The translations under genes were made by a program, and so were the position numbers. A stretch of DNA of 64,000 nucleotides from contig NZ_CP043420.1 in assembly GCF_008247605.1 (NCBI RefSeq), positions 2,914,001-2,978,000 on the forward strand. The letters are read 5' to 3'. A model generated the notes under the pieces. That model was given only the letters and a program-made list of their open reading frames with translations. It was not told the DNA's origin and made no database searches. This DNA is from Kushneria phosphatilytica (GTDB lineage: Bacteria; Pseudomonadota; Gammaproteobacteria; Pseudomonadales; Halomonadaceae). Below, piece by piece: positions 51,113 to 61,109 of the stretch; the stretch's first letter is position 1; each line of letters opens with the position of its first letter.

Positions 51113-51567
51113 TGGAGGTTCCCCTTCAAGGTCTCGAGTGCGTTAACGGTGCGGTGCGCACCAGCGTTCGAGGGCGGCTGTCGCCACCTGCCACAGGCCA
51201 CCCGGCCTGTGACACCTGATATCGATCAAGCCCATGACTGGGGCTTGACGAAGACCTGCACTCAAACTCGCATCAGTTCGATGCGTCGGGGCGTTGGTTC
51301 AGGCGGGGTGGGTTGCACCCCTGGCCCGGTAGGTCCTTTGGCAGGCGGGTAGAGGTATTGAACCTACCCTCACGTGACCGATGGGGGGTTGCCCGCCTGG
51401 TTCACGCCCTGCAATCAGGAATATCCAAGAGTCCATGAGCCATCGCCGAGTGTCAAGCAGTACGCTTCACGACGAAGCGGCTGCTGTCAGCCCTTGCAGC
51501 CTCTGCACCATGGCAGTGCACCGAGTCTCATCCATGACGATTTCTCCGGAAACCGTACGGTCCCTCT
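51113..51567 (-). other. Long untranslated region upstream of ilvI
   Basis: About 450 bases without a convincing gene. Near ilvI two perfect hairpins occur (51193-51210 and 51227-51247). I looked for a leader peptide rich in Leu, Val or Ile and saw none; a short frame starting MDSWIFLI is weak. A TTGACA is present on the minus strand at 51456-51451 but without a good -10 box. Confidence 0.5.
51193..51247 (-). promoter_or_regulatory. Tandem hairpins in the ilvI leader
   Basis: CAAGCCC-CAGTCAT-GGGCTTG followed, 16 bases on, by ACAGGCC-GGGT-GGCCTGT. Both are perfect 7-bp stems and have no U-tract, so they are not simple terminators; a cis-regulatory RNA role is possible. Confidence 0.5.
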
Positions 51568-51596
51568 TTGGCAGTGCATGTCTGCTGATCTATGAT
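51568..51596 (+). promoter_or_regulatory. Sigma-70 promoter of treF
   Basis: TTGGCA (51568-51573), 17 bases, TATGAT (51591-51596), upstream of the trehalase gene. Confidence 0.75.
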
Positions 51597-51754
51597 CAGG
51601 AACTATTGCTCATGACTGTTAATCCAAGTGCATGCTCTCCGACCGTTCAGGCACCAGTCCGGAAGCGGTCAGCGAGGCTGCCCGAACCTGCATTACGGTC
51701 GGCAAATCCTCGCAAATCCCTGACGATGCTCGATTCACGCAACCGGATGATTTC

Positions 51755-53383
51755 ATGCCATCGAAGCTGACGCCGACACCGACCATGCCGGACAGCCGGG
51801 AAGTTGCTTCTCTCCCGCCTCTGCCCGAGCTGCTCTGGCAATCGCTGTTTTTCGACGTGCAGCAGTGCCTGGTTTACGAAGACAGCAAAACTTTTGTCGA
51901 CCTGCTGCCGTTGGAGGAGCCGGAAACCATCCTCGAACGCTATCGTGAGCTGCGCACGAACCTCGACTGCAGCGACGGCAAGCTGTTGGAGTTCATCGAA
52001 ACCCATTTCCACCACGTCGAGGCTGAGGCCAGCGTCGAGCCTCCAGTCCATCATCAGGATGTGACCGCTCATATCGACGCACTGTGGAATGTTTTGACAC
52101 GTCAGCCCCAACCGCGTCGAAGCCCCTGGTCGTCACGGCTTCCCCTGCCCTATGCCTATGTCGTTCCAGGGGGGCGTTTCAACGAAATCTACTACTGGGA
52201 CAGCTACTTCACCATGCTGGGGCTGGCCACCAGTCAGCGGCTCGACCTGATTCGCGACATGCTCAACAATATCGCGTACATGATCGGCGCCTACGGCCAC
52301 ATGCCCAATGGCAATCGCACCTATTACCTGTCTCGCTCTCAGCCTCCCTTCTTTGCCTGCATGGTGGAGTTGATGGCCGGGCTGGAGGGTCAGGAGGTAT
52401 ATGCCAAATATCTGCCTCAGCTGGAAACCGAATACGCCTACTGGATGGATGGCAGCGATCAGTTGCGTCCGCACGAGGCTTATCGACGTGTGCTGCGCAC
52501 CCATGATGGTGCACTCCTCAATCGCTACTGGGATGATCTGAACACACCACGCGAGGAGGCCTTTCGCGAAGACATTGCGACGGCACAGGCATCCGACCGG
52601 GAGCATATCGAGGTCTGGCGCAACATTCGTGCCGGTGGTGAGAGTGGCTGGGATTTCAGCTCACGCTGGCTGGCCGATGGCAGCACGCTGTCCACCATTC
52701 GTACCGTCGAGATTGCCCCGGTCGATCTCAACTGCCTGATGTACCATTTCGAGCGTATCCTCGCGCACGCACACGCCCTTCAGGAGCATCACGACCGTGC
52801 TCACTTCTATCGCGAACGCGCCCAGCAACGCGCCGTGGAAATTCGTCAACGCTTCTGGGACAGCGCGGCCCGCCGCTTCGGTGACTATCTCTGGCATGAC
52901 CTCCGGCTGACCGACTGCATCAGTGCCGCCATGGTCTATCCGCTGTATTTCAATATTGCCACTCAGGGGCAGGCAGACGGCGTCGCCGACATCATTCGCG
53001 GCACTCTGCTCAAAAGAGGCGGGCTGGTCTGTTCTTCGGTGGAGAGCGGCCAGCAATGGGATGCTCCCAACGGCTGGGCTCCTCTGCAGTGGATGGCCGT
53101 TCAGGGGCTCAAGCATTATGGCCATCATGAGCTGGCACATGACATCGCCCATCGCTGGATCACGACCAACCTCACGCACTTCACGCGGGAGCACAAGCTG
53201 ATCGAAAAGTACAATGTGGTGGATCTGGGGCCACCCGGTGATGGCGAATATCCTGCTCAGGATGGCTTCGGCTGGACCAATGGCGTGCTACGCGCGCTGT
53301 TGGCGCAGTATCCGCCCGAGTGTGCCGCACAATTGCAATCGAAAGCCGCCGAGATCGCCCTGGGGGAAACCCCGGGCGCCTGA
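51755..53383 (+). CDS. treF: Cytoplasmic alpha,alpha-trehalase (GH37)
   Basis: Trehalase hydrolyses trehalose to two glucose. Both family signatures are present: PGGRFNEIYYWDSYF and QQWDAPNGWAPLQWM, with NGNRTYYLSRSQPP between them and GFGWTNGV near the end. No signal peptide is seen, and the EDSKTFVD start region matches E. coli TreF. From the ATG at 51755 the protein has 542 residues; ATGs at 51632 and 51785 are also in frame and none has a good ribosome-binding site. In a halophile trehalose is an osmolyte and carbon source. Confidence 0.9.
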   Translation: MPSKLTPTPTMPDSREVASLPPLPELLWQSLFFDVQQCLVYEDSKTFVDLLPLEEPETILERYRELRTNLDCSDGKLLEFIETHFHHVEAEASVEPPVHHQDVTAHIDALWNVLTRQPQPRRSPWSSRLPLPYAYVVPGGRFNEIYYWDSYFTMLGLATSQRLDLIRDMLNNIAYMIGAYGHMPNGNRTYYLSRSQPPFFACMVELMAGLEGQEVYAKYLPQLETEYAYWMDGSDQLRPHEAYRRVLRTHDGALLNRYWDDLNTPREEAFREDIATAQASDREHIEVWRNIRAGGESGWDFSSRWLADGSTLSTIRTVEIAPVDLNCLMYHFERILAHAHALQEHHDRAHFYRERAQQRAVEIRQRFWDSAARRFGDYLWHDLRLTDCISAAMVYPLYFNIATQGQADGVADIIRGTLLKRGGLVCSSVESGQQWDAPNGWAPLQWMAVQGLKHYGHHELAHDIAHRWITTNLTHFTREHKLIEKYNVVDLGPPGDGEYPAQDGFGWTNGVLRALLAQYPPECAAQLQSKAAEIALGETPGA

Positions 53384-53406
53384 TTGCGGCCCTGTTCTCA
53401 CAACAT

Positions 53407-53443
53407 GAAAGCGGGCCCGCGCCATTGGCGCGGGCCCGCTTTC
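53407..53443. terminator. Bidirectional terminator between treF and clpB
   Basis: A perfect 17-bp inverted repeat (GAAAGCGGGCCCGCGCC and complement) with loop ATT between convergent genes. Confidence 0.88.
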
Positions 53444-53459
53444 GTTGGTACGCGAAGAT

Positions 53460-56081
53460 TTACTTCGCTGCTGTGACGTCTTCCGACCGGTTCACCCGTT
53501 CAAATTTCAGATGATCCTCTTCGGCACTGACCCGAATGGTATCGCCAGCGCTGTAATGACCGGCCAGCAACTCCTGCGCCAGCGGGTTCTCGATGCGATT
53601 CTGAATTGCCCGCTTGAGCGGCCGCGCCCCATAGACCGGATCGAAGCCGACTACCGCCAGCTGAGCCATTGCATCGCTGCTCACTTCCAGCGCCATGTCA
53701 CGCTCGGCCAGTCGGTTACGCAGCCGCGAAAGCTGAATATCGGCAATCTGCTGAATCTGCTCCTGCCCCAGCGCATGGAACACCACGACTTCGTCGATAC
53801 GGTTGATCAGCTCGGGCCGGAAATGATTGGCCACTTCATCCATCACGGCTGCCTTCATCCGCTCATAGCCGTCTTCATCGGTCTCGCCGGCATAGCTCTG
53901 GATCACGCCGGAACCAAGATTCGAAGTCATCACCACGACCGTATTGCGAAAATCCACGGTGCGTCCCTGACCATCGGTCAGACGGCCGTCTTCCAGCACC
54001 TGCAGCAAAATATTGAAGACATCCGGATGGGCCTTTTCAACCTCATCGAGCAACAGTACCGAATACGGCTTGCGGCGTACGGCCTCGGTCAGATAACCGC
54101 CCTGATCGTAACCGACATAGCCCGGGGGCGCCCCGATCAACCTGGAGACGGAGTGCTTTTCCATGAATTCGGACATGTCGAGGCGAACCATCGCCTCCTC
54201 GGTATCAAACAGGAAGTTGGCCAGTGTCTTGCACAGCTCGGTCTTGCCTACCCCGGTCGGGCCGAGGAACAGAAATGAGCCATTGGGCCGATTGGGATCA
54301 CTGATCCCTGCCCGCGAGCGACGCACCGCATTGGCTACTGCGCTGACTGCCTCATCCTGGCCGATCACGCGCTCATGCAACGCCTCTTCCATGCGCAGCA
54401 ACTTCTCGCGCTCGCCTTCCAGCATTTTCGCTACCGGAATCCCGGTCCAGCGCGACACCACTTCGGCGACTTCCTCTTCGGTCACATTGGAGCGCAGCAG
54501 CTGATGACTGGCGGTATCGGCCTCGGCATCACTGGAATCAGCAATCTTCTTCTCCAGTGACGGGATCACGCCGTACTGCAGTTCGGACATGCGACCCAGA
54601 TCACCCTGACGACGCGCAGCCTCCAGATCGGTACGCGCCTGCTCCAGCTCGGCCTTGAACTGCGCCGCGCCCTGAATGCTGGCCTTCTCGGCTTTCCATA
54701 CCTCATCGAGATCGGCGTACTCACGCTCAAGCTCATCGATCTGCGCTTCCAGATGTTCAAGACGCTTGCGGGTGGCGTCGTCAGTCTCCTTCCTGAGTGC
54801 TTCACGTTCCATCTTGAGCTGAATCAGACGGCGATCGAGCCGGTCCATTTCCTCGGGTTTGGAATCGAGCTCCATGCGAATCCGTGAGGCAGCTTCATCG
54901 ATCAGGTCGATCGCCTTGTCAGGCAACTGACGATCGGTGATATAGCGCTGTGACAGTTTGGCCGCTGCAATGATCGCCCCATCGGTGATATCCACACCGT
55001 GATGGACTTCGTAACGCTCCTTGAGCCCCCGCAGGATAGCGACGGTATCTTCCTCGGTCGGCTCATCGACCAGCACCTTCTGGAAGCGCCGTTCCAGTGC
55101 CGCATCCTTTTCGATGTCATGGCGATACTCATCCAGGGTGGTAGCTCCGACACAATGGAGTTCACCCCGTGCCAGCGCCGGCTTGAGCATGTTGCCGGCA
55201 TCCATCGAGCCTTCGGTCTTGCCGGCGCCCACCATGGTGTGCAGCTCGTCGATGAAGAGAATTACCCGACCCTCTTCCTTCGCCAGCTCATTGAGCACGC
55301 CCTTGAGACGCTCCTCGAAGTCACCGCGATACTTGGCGCCGGCCAGCAGCGCGCCCAGATCGAGTGCCAGCACCCGCTTGTCCTTGAGCCCCTCCGGCAC
55401 CTCACCGTTGACGATGCGCTGAGCCAGCCCCTCGACAATAGCGGTCTTGCCGACCCCGGGCTCGCCGATCAGTACCGGGTTGTTCTTGGTGCGCCGCTGC
55501 AGCACCTGAATGGTGCGACGAATCTCCTCGTCGCGACCGATGACAGGGTCGAGCTTGCCCTCTTCGGCCCGGGCAGTGAGATCGGTCGTGTACTTGTCGA
55601 GTGCCTCGCGCTGTTCCTCGGCTTCGGCATCATTGACCGTATCACCGCCACGCAATTCATCGATGGCCTGGCGAACGCTGGTCCGACTCAGGCCGGCGCC
55701 AGTGAGCACCCGGGTAACGGCATGATTCATTTCCAGTGCAGCCAACAGCACCAGCTCGGTGGCCACATACTGATCGCCGCGGTTCTGGGCTTCGCGATCG
55801 GCGAAGTTGAACAGTCTCCCCAGGTCCTGGCTCATGGCCACATTGCCATCAAAATTCTTGACGGTTGGCAGGTTATCAAGATGGCTGATCAGCCCCTCGC
55901 GAACCCGAGCCGGATCACCACCGGCCTTCTGGATCAGGGCTCGCATGCCGCTATCACGGCTGTCGAACAACGCCAGCAACAGATGGCCGGGCTGAAGTTC
56001 ATTGTGACTGCGGCCTACCGCCAGTGACTGGGCTTCCGACAGCGCATTCTGCAACTTGCTGGTCAGTCGATCGATTCGCAT
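53460..56081 (-). CDS. clpB: ATP-dependent disaggregase ClpB
   Basis: ClpB is the AAA+ hexamer that with DnaK rescues aggregated proteins after heat shock. The 873-residue protein has the N domain ([20 protein letters not shown]), first ATPase ([24 protein letters not shown]), the long coiled-coil middle domain (LERRFQKVL through [18 protein letters not shown] segment, about residues 410-525), and the second ATPase ([31 protein letters not shown]). It has no IGF/L loop for ClpP, as expected. GAGGA precedes the ATG at 56081. A sigma-32 promoter stands upstream. Confidence 0.98.
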   Translation of the reverse strand: MRIDRLTSKLQNALSEAQSLAVGRSHNELQPGHLLLALFDSRDSGMRALIQKAGGDPARVREGLISHLDNLPTVKNFDGNVAMSQDLGRLFNFADREAQNRGDQYVATELVLLAALEMNHAVTRVLTGAGLSRTSVRQAIDELRGGDTVNDAEAEEQREALDKYTTDLTARAEEGKLDPVIGRDEEIRRTIQVLQRRTKNNPVLIGEPGVGKTAIVEGLAQRIVNGEVPEGLKDKRVLALDLGALLAGAKYRGDFEERLKGVLNELAKEEGRVILFIDELHTMVGAGKTEGSMDAGNMLKPALARGELHCVGATTLDEYRHDIEKDAALERRFQKVLVDEPTEEDTVAILRGLKERYEVHHGVDITDGAIIAAAKLSQRYITDRQLPDKAIDLIDEAASRIRMELDSKPEEMDRLDRRLIQLKMEREALRKETDDATRKRLEHLEAQIDELEREYADLDEVWKAEKASIQGAAQFKAELEQARTDLEAARRQGDLGRMSELQYGVIPSLEKKIADSSDAEADTASHQLLRSNVTEEEVAEVVSRWTGIPVAKMLEGEREKLLRMEEALHERVIGQDEAVSAVANAVRRSRAGISDPNRPNGSFLFLGPTGVGKTELCKTLANFLFDTEEAMVRLDMSEFMEKHSVSRLIGAPPGYVGYDQGGYLTEAVRRKPYSVLLLDEVEKAHPDVFNILLQVLEDGRLTDGQGRTVDFRNTVVVMTSNLGSGVIQSYAGETDEDGYERMKAAVMDEVANHFRPELINRIDEVVVFHALGQEQIQQIADIQLSRLRNRLAERDMALEVSSDAMAQLAVVGFDPVYGARPLKRAIQNRIENPLAQELLAGHYSAGDTIRVSAEEDHLKFERVNRSEDVTAAK

Positions 56082-56172
56082 CAGGCATTCCTCTCATCCG
56101 GCGCCGGACGCCTCGATCGGCCATACAGGCGGGTCGGGCGTAAATGGCGCAAACAGCTTGGTATTGCTGACA

Positions 56173-56200
56173 AGATGGGGACCGGCATTACGGTTTCAAG
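56173..56200 (-). promoter_or_regulatory. Heat-shock (sigma-32) promoter of clpB
   Basis: On the minus strand CTTGAAA (56200-56194), 13 bases, CCCCATCT (56180-56173): an essentially perfect match to the sigma-32 consensus, about 95 bases before the clpB start. Confidence 0.93.
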
Positions 56201-56322
56201 CGTGTCAGCCAATTTTTATGTTAAATCAATAATAGCTGAAGCAAATGACTGCCGGGATGCGGCGAAGCGTCGCCGGACATCACTCGACTGCGCGCCGGCG
56301 GGCAGCCCGGGCCCGGCAGAGG

Positions 56323-57069
56323 TTAGCCGCGCAACCAGATGACGGAGGCCATGCGGCCAGTCACACCATGATCACGACGATACGAATAGAATCGTTGATC
56401 CGAAGCAGTACAGAAGTGCCCGCCCCCGATGGATTGCACTCCCAGCGCTTCCAGTCTCAGGCGAGCCAGACGATATAGATCGGCCATGTAATGATTCAGC
56501 CGGTAGGGGCTGAACTCGAATGCGGTCTCGGCCTCGGGTTGAACCGATACGAAAGCGTCCAGTACCTCGCGACCCACCTCGAACTGTGCATTGGAAATGG
56601 CTGGTCCCAGCCACGCCATGAGTTCTTCGGACGGGCATTCGAGCGCAGCGACAGTGGCTTCCAGTACTCCTCCGGCCAGCCCACGCCAACCAGCATGAGC
56701 AACCCCCACCCGGGTCCCCCGGCGATCACAGAACAGTACCGGCAGGCAGTCTGCACTCTGTACCACACAGGCATAACGGGTATCGAAGGCCACCGAAGCA
56801 TCGGCCGGCGGCGGAGGTGACTGATACGCCTGCAGGACCCGGACGCCATGCTGCTGATCAAGCCACAGCAACGGCCTCTCGTCGCCAATTCGGCGGCTCA
56901 GACGCTGGCGACAAAGCGCCACCATCGTTTCGTCGTCACCCACATGTGCAGCCGTATTGAAATGAGCAAAGGGCCCTTCGCTTGGCCCCTGCTCGCGGGT
57001 AGTGATGAATGCCCCTACCGTATCCGGCGCATTCCAGTCGGGCAGAATCAGGCCGGGCTGCTCGTTCAT
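56323..57069 (-). CDS. pgeF: Peptidoglycan editing factor / laccase-domain protein PgeF (YfiH)
   Basis: YfiH-family proteins are copper or zinc enzymes; E. coli PgeF removes wrongly incorporated amino acids from peptidoglycan precursors. The 248-residue protein has the metal-binding His and Cys residues in NTAAHVGDD, VVQSADCLPVLFCD and VGVAHAGWRGLAGGV, and ends with HGVTGRMASVIWLRG. The ATG at 57069 overlaps the rluD stop as ATGA. The older label polyphenol oxidase is less well supported. Confidence 0.93.
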   Translation of the reverse strand: MNEQPGLILPDWNAPDTVGAFITTREQGPSEGPFAHFNTAAHVGDDETMVALCRQRLSRRIGDERPLLWLDQQHGVRVLQAYQSPPPPADASVAFDTRYACVVQSADCLPVLFCDRRGTRVGVAHAGWRGLAGGVLEATVAALECPSEELMAWLGPAISNAQFEVGREVLDAFVSVQPEAETAFEFSPYRLNHYMADLYRLARLRLEALGVQSIGGGHFCTASDQRFYSYRRDHGVTGRMASVIWLRG

Positions 57070-58055
57070 GACACCCCCTCATCATGTCGGGCCTGCCGAT
57101 CAGCACGCAGCGTATCGAGCAGAGTCACCATGTCATCGGGGAGCTCGGCATGAAATTCCATCGACGCTCCATCGACAGGATGCTCGAAAGCCAGACGGCG
57201 CGCATGCAATGCCTGGCGTGGAAACTCGCGCAACAGCGTCTTGAGCGCTTCGCTCCCGCCCATCGGCAGCTTGAGGCGTCCGCCATAGAGCGGATCACCG
57301 ATCAGCGGAAAGCGCCGGTGTTGCATGTGAACACGAATCTGGTGTGTACGCCCGGTTTCAAGCTGGCAACGGACATGCGTGTGTGCATGAAAACGCTCCT
57401 GCACACGATAATGGGTCACGGCGGGCTTGCCCCCACTGACAACGACCGCCTGACGCTTGCGATCGACGGGGTGGCGACCAATCGGCGCATCCACGGTGCC
57501 CCCGGAGATCATTGCGCCGGTGACCACGGCATCATATTCGCGACTGATACTGCGTGCCTGCAGCTGTTCCACCAGGGCGGTATGCGCCTGCAGCGTTTTT
57601 GCCACCACCATCAGACCACTGGTGTCCTTGTCGAGTCGGTGCACGATTCCGGCACGGGGGAGTGTTCCCAGCTGGGCATCATGGTGCAGCAGTGCATTGA
57701 GCAGAGTGCCATCGGGATTACCGGCCGCCGGATGGACCACCAGGCCAGCCGGCTTGTTGAGCACCAGTACAGCCTCGTCTTCGAAAACGATATCCAGTTC
57801 GATGGCCTGAGGCAGCCACTCCTCCCGCGCCTCGAGGGTTGCGGTCAGTTGTAACTGCATACCGCCGACGACCTTCGCACGCGGGCGTTGCGGCTCGCCA
57901 TCGACGGTCAGGGCGCCCTCGTTGATCCAGCTTTTGAGGCGCTCGCGCGAAAACTCCCCGAACAGCTCGGCCGCCACCTGATCGAGACGCATCCCGGTCA
58001 TGGTTTCCGGCACGCTGCGCTGGGCTTCAATGGTTTCACTCTGGGGTACGGACAT
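57066..58055 (-). CDS. rluD: 23S rRNA pseudouridine synthase RluD
   Basis: RluD makes pseudouridines 1911, 1915 and 1917 in helix 69 of 23S rRNA. The 329-residue protein has an S4 domain (GMRLDQVAAELFGEFSRERLK) and the catalytic motif VHRLDKDTSGLMVVAKT with the nucleophilic Asp. HQIRVHMQHRRFPLIGDPLYGG follows. I chose the ATG at 58055, which has GGAG 6 bases upstream, over one at 58076. It is coupled to pgeF and divergent from bamD, the E. coli arrangement. Confidence 0.96.
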   Translation of the reverse strand: MSVPQSETIEAQRSVPETMTGMRLDQVAAELFGEFSRERLKSWINEGALTVDGEPQRPRAKVVGGMQLQLTATLEAREEWLPQAIELDIVFEDEAVLVLNKPAGLVVHPAAGNPDGTLLNALLHHDAQLGTLPRAGIVHRLDKDTSGLMVVAKTLQAHTALVEQLQARSISREYDAVVTGAMISGGTVDAPIGRHPVDRKRQAVVVSGGKPAVTHYRVQERFHAHTHVRCQLETGRTHQIRVHMQHRRFPLIGDPLYGGRLKLPMGGSEALKTLLREFPRQALHARRLAFEHPVDGASMEFHAELPDDMVTLLDTLRADRQARHDEGVS

Positions 58056-58267
58056 GGGAACTCCGAACGACGTCATTCAAGACGGGCGTTTCGCGGCGGC
58101 TGGACAATGCTTTATAGTGCCTTGCCTGGATCGGTCCGATGCCGGGCGCGAGACCCGGCATTCGATTCTCGCAGCGCCGGGCCGTATAGTATGACCCGGA
58201 TCATCAAGCAGCTGGCTGTCGACGGATTCTACCACGGCCGCCATTGATTGCCCGACATGAGGACGAC

Positions 58268-59284
58268 ATGCGCGCCATTTCCCTGAGTGCCCTGGCACTG
58301 GCCGCTGCCCTGCTCGCAGGCTGTGCCGGCAACGAGACCAAGCAGGACGCTCCGGACATCCCCGAGCAGGAGCTCTATCAGCAGATTCAGCAGGCACTCA
58401 ACAACGGTAGCTACTCGGCAGCCGTCACCAAGCTGGAACAGCTCGAAAGCCGTTACCCGTTCGGTGATTACGCCGAGCAGGCTCAGCTGGAGCTGATCTA
58501 CGGCTACTACGAAGTCAATAACTGGGAGCAGGCGCGAGCCGCTGCCAGCCGCTTCATTCGCCTGCACCCGGACCACCCCCAGGTCGACTACGCCTACTAC
58601 ATGCGTGGCCTGGCTGCCTGGCAGGCGGGTCGTTTCAGTCTGGAGAGCCTTGATCTGATCGATATCTCCCGGCGTGATCTGGGCGCCACTCGGGATGCCT
58701 ATACCGATTTCGGTGAAGTGGTGCGCCGCTTCCCGGAGAGCCCTTACGCACCCGATGCTCGTCAGCGCATCATCTATCTGCGCAACGTGCTGGCACGCCA
58801 TGAACTGCAGGTCGCAGATTTCTATCTGCGCAAGCAGGCTTATGTGGCTGCTGTCGACCGAGGCAAGTGGGTGCTGGAACACTATCCTCGCACTCCGGCC
58901 ACGCGGGATGCCCTGGCTGTCATGGTAGAAGGTTACCTCGGACTGGACATGCGCGACCGCGCCCGTCAGACCCTGGCACTGCTGATCAAAAACGATCCCG
59001 ATAATGCTCGTCTTGATGGCGACACCTTCGAGCCGCGCTATGTCGATGCCGAACCATTGACGCTGGACCGCACGCCCGGCAGTGGCGTCAGTGAGCTGAC
59101 ATCGAACACGCCAATGGGGTCGGCAGCGAATCAGCAGCAGGATGGCGCCTCTGGCGCCAGTCTGCCGGTCGGCCAGCCGCCAACCGCGGATCTGCCCGAT
59201 AGCACTGACCCTGACATGGGCAATGCGCCCATCGCACCGGCCAACGCCCCGCGGCCCGATACGTCGCAGCCTGCCGGGCGCTGA
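58268..59284 (+). CDS. bamD: Outer membrane assembly lipoprotein BamD with C-terminal extension
   Basis: BamD is the essential lipoprotein partner of BamA in inserting outer-membrane proteins. The 338-residue precursor has the lipobox LLAGC (Cys19) and TPR repeats (QALNNGSYSAAVTKLEQLESRYPFG in part, YAYYMRGLAAWQAGRFS, RRDLGATRDAYTDF). E. coli BamD has 245 residues; here the last ~84 residues (from about 255) are a Pro, Asp, Ala and Gln-rich low-complexity tail. GAGGA precedes the ATG at 58268. Divergent from rluD with about 210 bases between. Confidence 0.95.
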   Translation: MRAISLSALALAAALLAGCAGNETKQDAPDIPEQELYQQIQQALNNGSYSAAVTKLEQLESRYPFGDYAEQAQLELIYGYYEVNNWEQARAAASRFIRLHPDHPQVDYAYYMRGLAAWQAGRFSLESLDLIDISRRDLGATRDAYTDFGEVVRRFPESPYAPDARQRIIYLRNVLARHELQVADFYLRKQAYVAAVDRGKWVLEHYPRTPATRDALAVMVEGYLGLDMRDRARQTLALLIKNDPDNARLDGDTFEPRYVDAEPLTLDRTPGSGVSELTSNTPMGSAANQQQDGASGASLPVGQPPTADLPDSTDPDMGNAPIAPANAPRPDTSQPAGR

Positions 59285-59290
59285 TGGGCA

Positions 59291-59313
59291 AGGCCGGGGC
59301 GATGCCCCGGCCT
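59291..59313. terminator. Hairpin between convergent bamD and nadE
   Basis: AGGCCGGGGC-GAT-GCCCCGGCCT, a perfect 10-bp stem without a clear T-tract. Confidence 0.65.
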
Positions 59314-59322
59314 CGCCCTGGC

Positions 59323-60975
59323 TCAGTCTCCGGGCTGCCAGCCGTTGACGATGGGATAACGACGATCCCGTCCGAAACCACGCGGCGTGACCCGTACCCC
59401 GGGAGGGGCCTGACGGCGCTTGTACTCACTGCGATCGACCAGCCGAATGGTTCGGGTAACATCGTCCCGGTCAAAGCCGCGCTCGACGATCGCTTCCAGA
59501 CTCTCATCTCCCTCGATGTAGTGCCACAGGATGGCATCCAGGGTGTCATAGCCCGGCAGTGAATCACTGTCGACCTGGTCGGGAGCCAGCTCTGCCGAGG
59601 GCGGACGCTCGATAACCCGCTGAGGAATCACTTCGGCCTCGCCTTCGGCACGCGCCTGCTCGTTGCGCCAGCGGGCCAGTCGATAAACGCGGGTCTTGTA
59701 GACATCCTTGAGGGCGCTGTAGCCCCCTACCATATCGCCGTAAAGCGTAGCGTAACCGACGGCCATTTCGCTCTTGTTGCCAGTGGTCAGCACCATCAGT
59801 CCTTTCTTGTTGGAGAGCGCCATCAGCAACACGCCTCGACAGCGGGACTGAAGGTTTTCTTCGGTCGTGTCGGCCGCGGCGCCGGCAAAGCTCTCTGCCA
59901 GCGTGCCGGTAAAGGCCTCCACCATCGGCGCGATTTCCATTACCTCATAATGCACGCCCAGTTGTTCGGCCTGTTGTGCAGCATCCTGACGCGAGATTTC
60001 GGCTGTATAGTGATACGGCATCATGACCGCCTGAACCCGATCGGGACCGAGCGCATCGACGGCGATCGCCAGCGACAGGGCAGAGTCGATCCCTCCCGAG
60101 AGCCCCAGCACGACGCCGGAGAACCCACTCTTGTTGACGTAGTCGCGCACGCCGGTCACCAGCGCACAATAGAGCGCCTCGTCCTCTTCGGGCAGCATCT
60201 CACGCTCACCCTCGAGCAGTCGGATACTGCCCTTGTCGTCACGTCGGATACCCACCGGCATCAGTCCTACCTGCCAGGTGGGCGCCTGCACCCGACAGAC
60301 ACCATCAGCATCAAGTGCAAACGAACCGCCATCGAAAACCAGTTCGTCCTGACCGCCAATCTGGTTGGTATAGATCACCGGCAATTGCGCCTCGCGAGCG
60401 CGGGCACTGAATAGCGCCAGCCGTTCGGCAGGCTTGTCGATGTGATAGGGCGAGCTGTTGAGCGACACGATAAGCTCGGCACCCGCCGCCCGGGCACGCT
60501 GGATCGGTTCTTCAACCCAGAGATCCTCACAGATCAGCACGCCGAGCTTCAGCCCCTGGTGTTCAATGACACAAGGCGCATCACCTGCCTCGAAGTAGCG
60601 ACGTTCATCAAAGACCAGGTAATTGGGCAGGGCCTGCTTGGCATATTCGCCCAGCCACTCGCCATTGTAGAGGGCGCCGGCCATGTTGTGACGGCGCCCG
60701 TCGCGCTCGCCGGGATAACCCACCAGCACCAGTACATCGCTTGCCACACGCGCTGCCAGTTGCTCTCGCGCCTTCGCGATTCGTCGCTCCATCGCCGGAC
60801 GCAGCAACAGATCTTCAGGCGGGTAGCCGGTCAGGCAGAGTTCGGGCAGGACCACGATATCGGCACCGTGTTCGATACGCGCTTCGCGTACAGCCTCGAT
60901 TACCCGCTCGGTATTGCCGGGCACATCGCCGACCAGCGGATCGATCTGGGCCATCACCAGGGTCATGTCTTGCAT
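59323..60975 (-). CDS. nadE: Glutamine-dependent NAD+ synthetase
   Basis: NadE amidates nicotinic acid adenine dinucleotide to NAD+ with ATP. The 550-residue enzyme fuses a nitrilase-type glutaminase domain (Glu in VVLPELCLTGYPP, Lys in the AKQALPNYLVFDE region, Cys in LGVLICEDLWVEEP) to the synthetase domain with the P-loop LGLSGGIDSALSLAIA and TTGNKSEMAVGYATLYGD. This glutamine-dependent form differs from the ammonia-dependent NadE of E. coli. Starts at 60975 and 60966 are both possible. Confidence 0.96.
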   Translation of the reverse strand: MQDMTLVMAQIDPLVGDVPGNTERVIEAVREARIEHGADIVVLPELCLTGYPPEDLLLRPAMERRIAKAREQLAARVASDVLVLVGYPGERDGRRHNMAGALYNGEWLGEYAKQALPNYLVFDERRYFEAGDAPCVIEHQGLKLGVLICEDLWVEEPIQRARAAGAELIVSLNSSPYHIDKPAERLALFSARAREAQLPVIYTNQIGGQDELVFDGGSFALDADGVCRVQAPTWQVGLMPVGIRRDDKGSIRLLEGEREMLPEEDEALYCALVTGVRDYVNKSGFSGVVLGLSGGIDSALSLAIAVDALGPDRVQAVMMPYHYTAEISRQDAAQQAEQLGVHYEVMEIAPMVEAFTGTLAESFAGAAADTTEENLQSRCRGVLLMALSNKKGLMVLTTGNKSEMAVGYATLYGDMVGGYSALKDVYKTRVYRLARWRNEQARAEGEAEVIPQRVIERPPSAELAPDQVDSDSLPGYDTLDAILWHYIEGDESLEAIVERGFDRDDVTRTIRLVDRSEYKRRQAPPGVRVTPRGFGRDRRYPIVNGWQPGD

Positions 60976-61109
60976 GGCACACGGTCTCTCGATTGACGGA
61001 TATAAACGATCAGATGACGAAAGCGGTCAAAAACCGCCCGATCCGTCATCCCGGGGGGCCTACACTAACGCAACCCTTGATGCGATGCGCGGCCGCCATT
61101 TGCCCTCTG

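Noticed and set aside
51350..51440. Branched-chain leader peptide starting MDSWIFLI upstream of ilvI
   Set aside because: It lacks a run of Leu/Val/Ile codons, has no clear ribosome-binding site and is not followed by a U-tract terminator.
54999..56027. A 342-codon open frame on the plus strand opposite clpB
   Set aside because: Mirror frame of a well-conserved gene with no independent signals.
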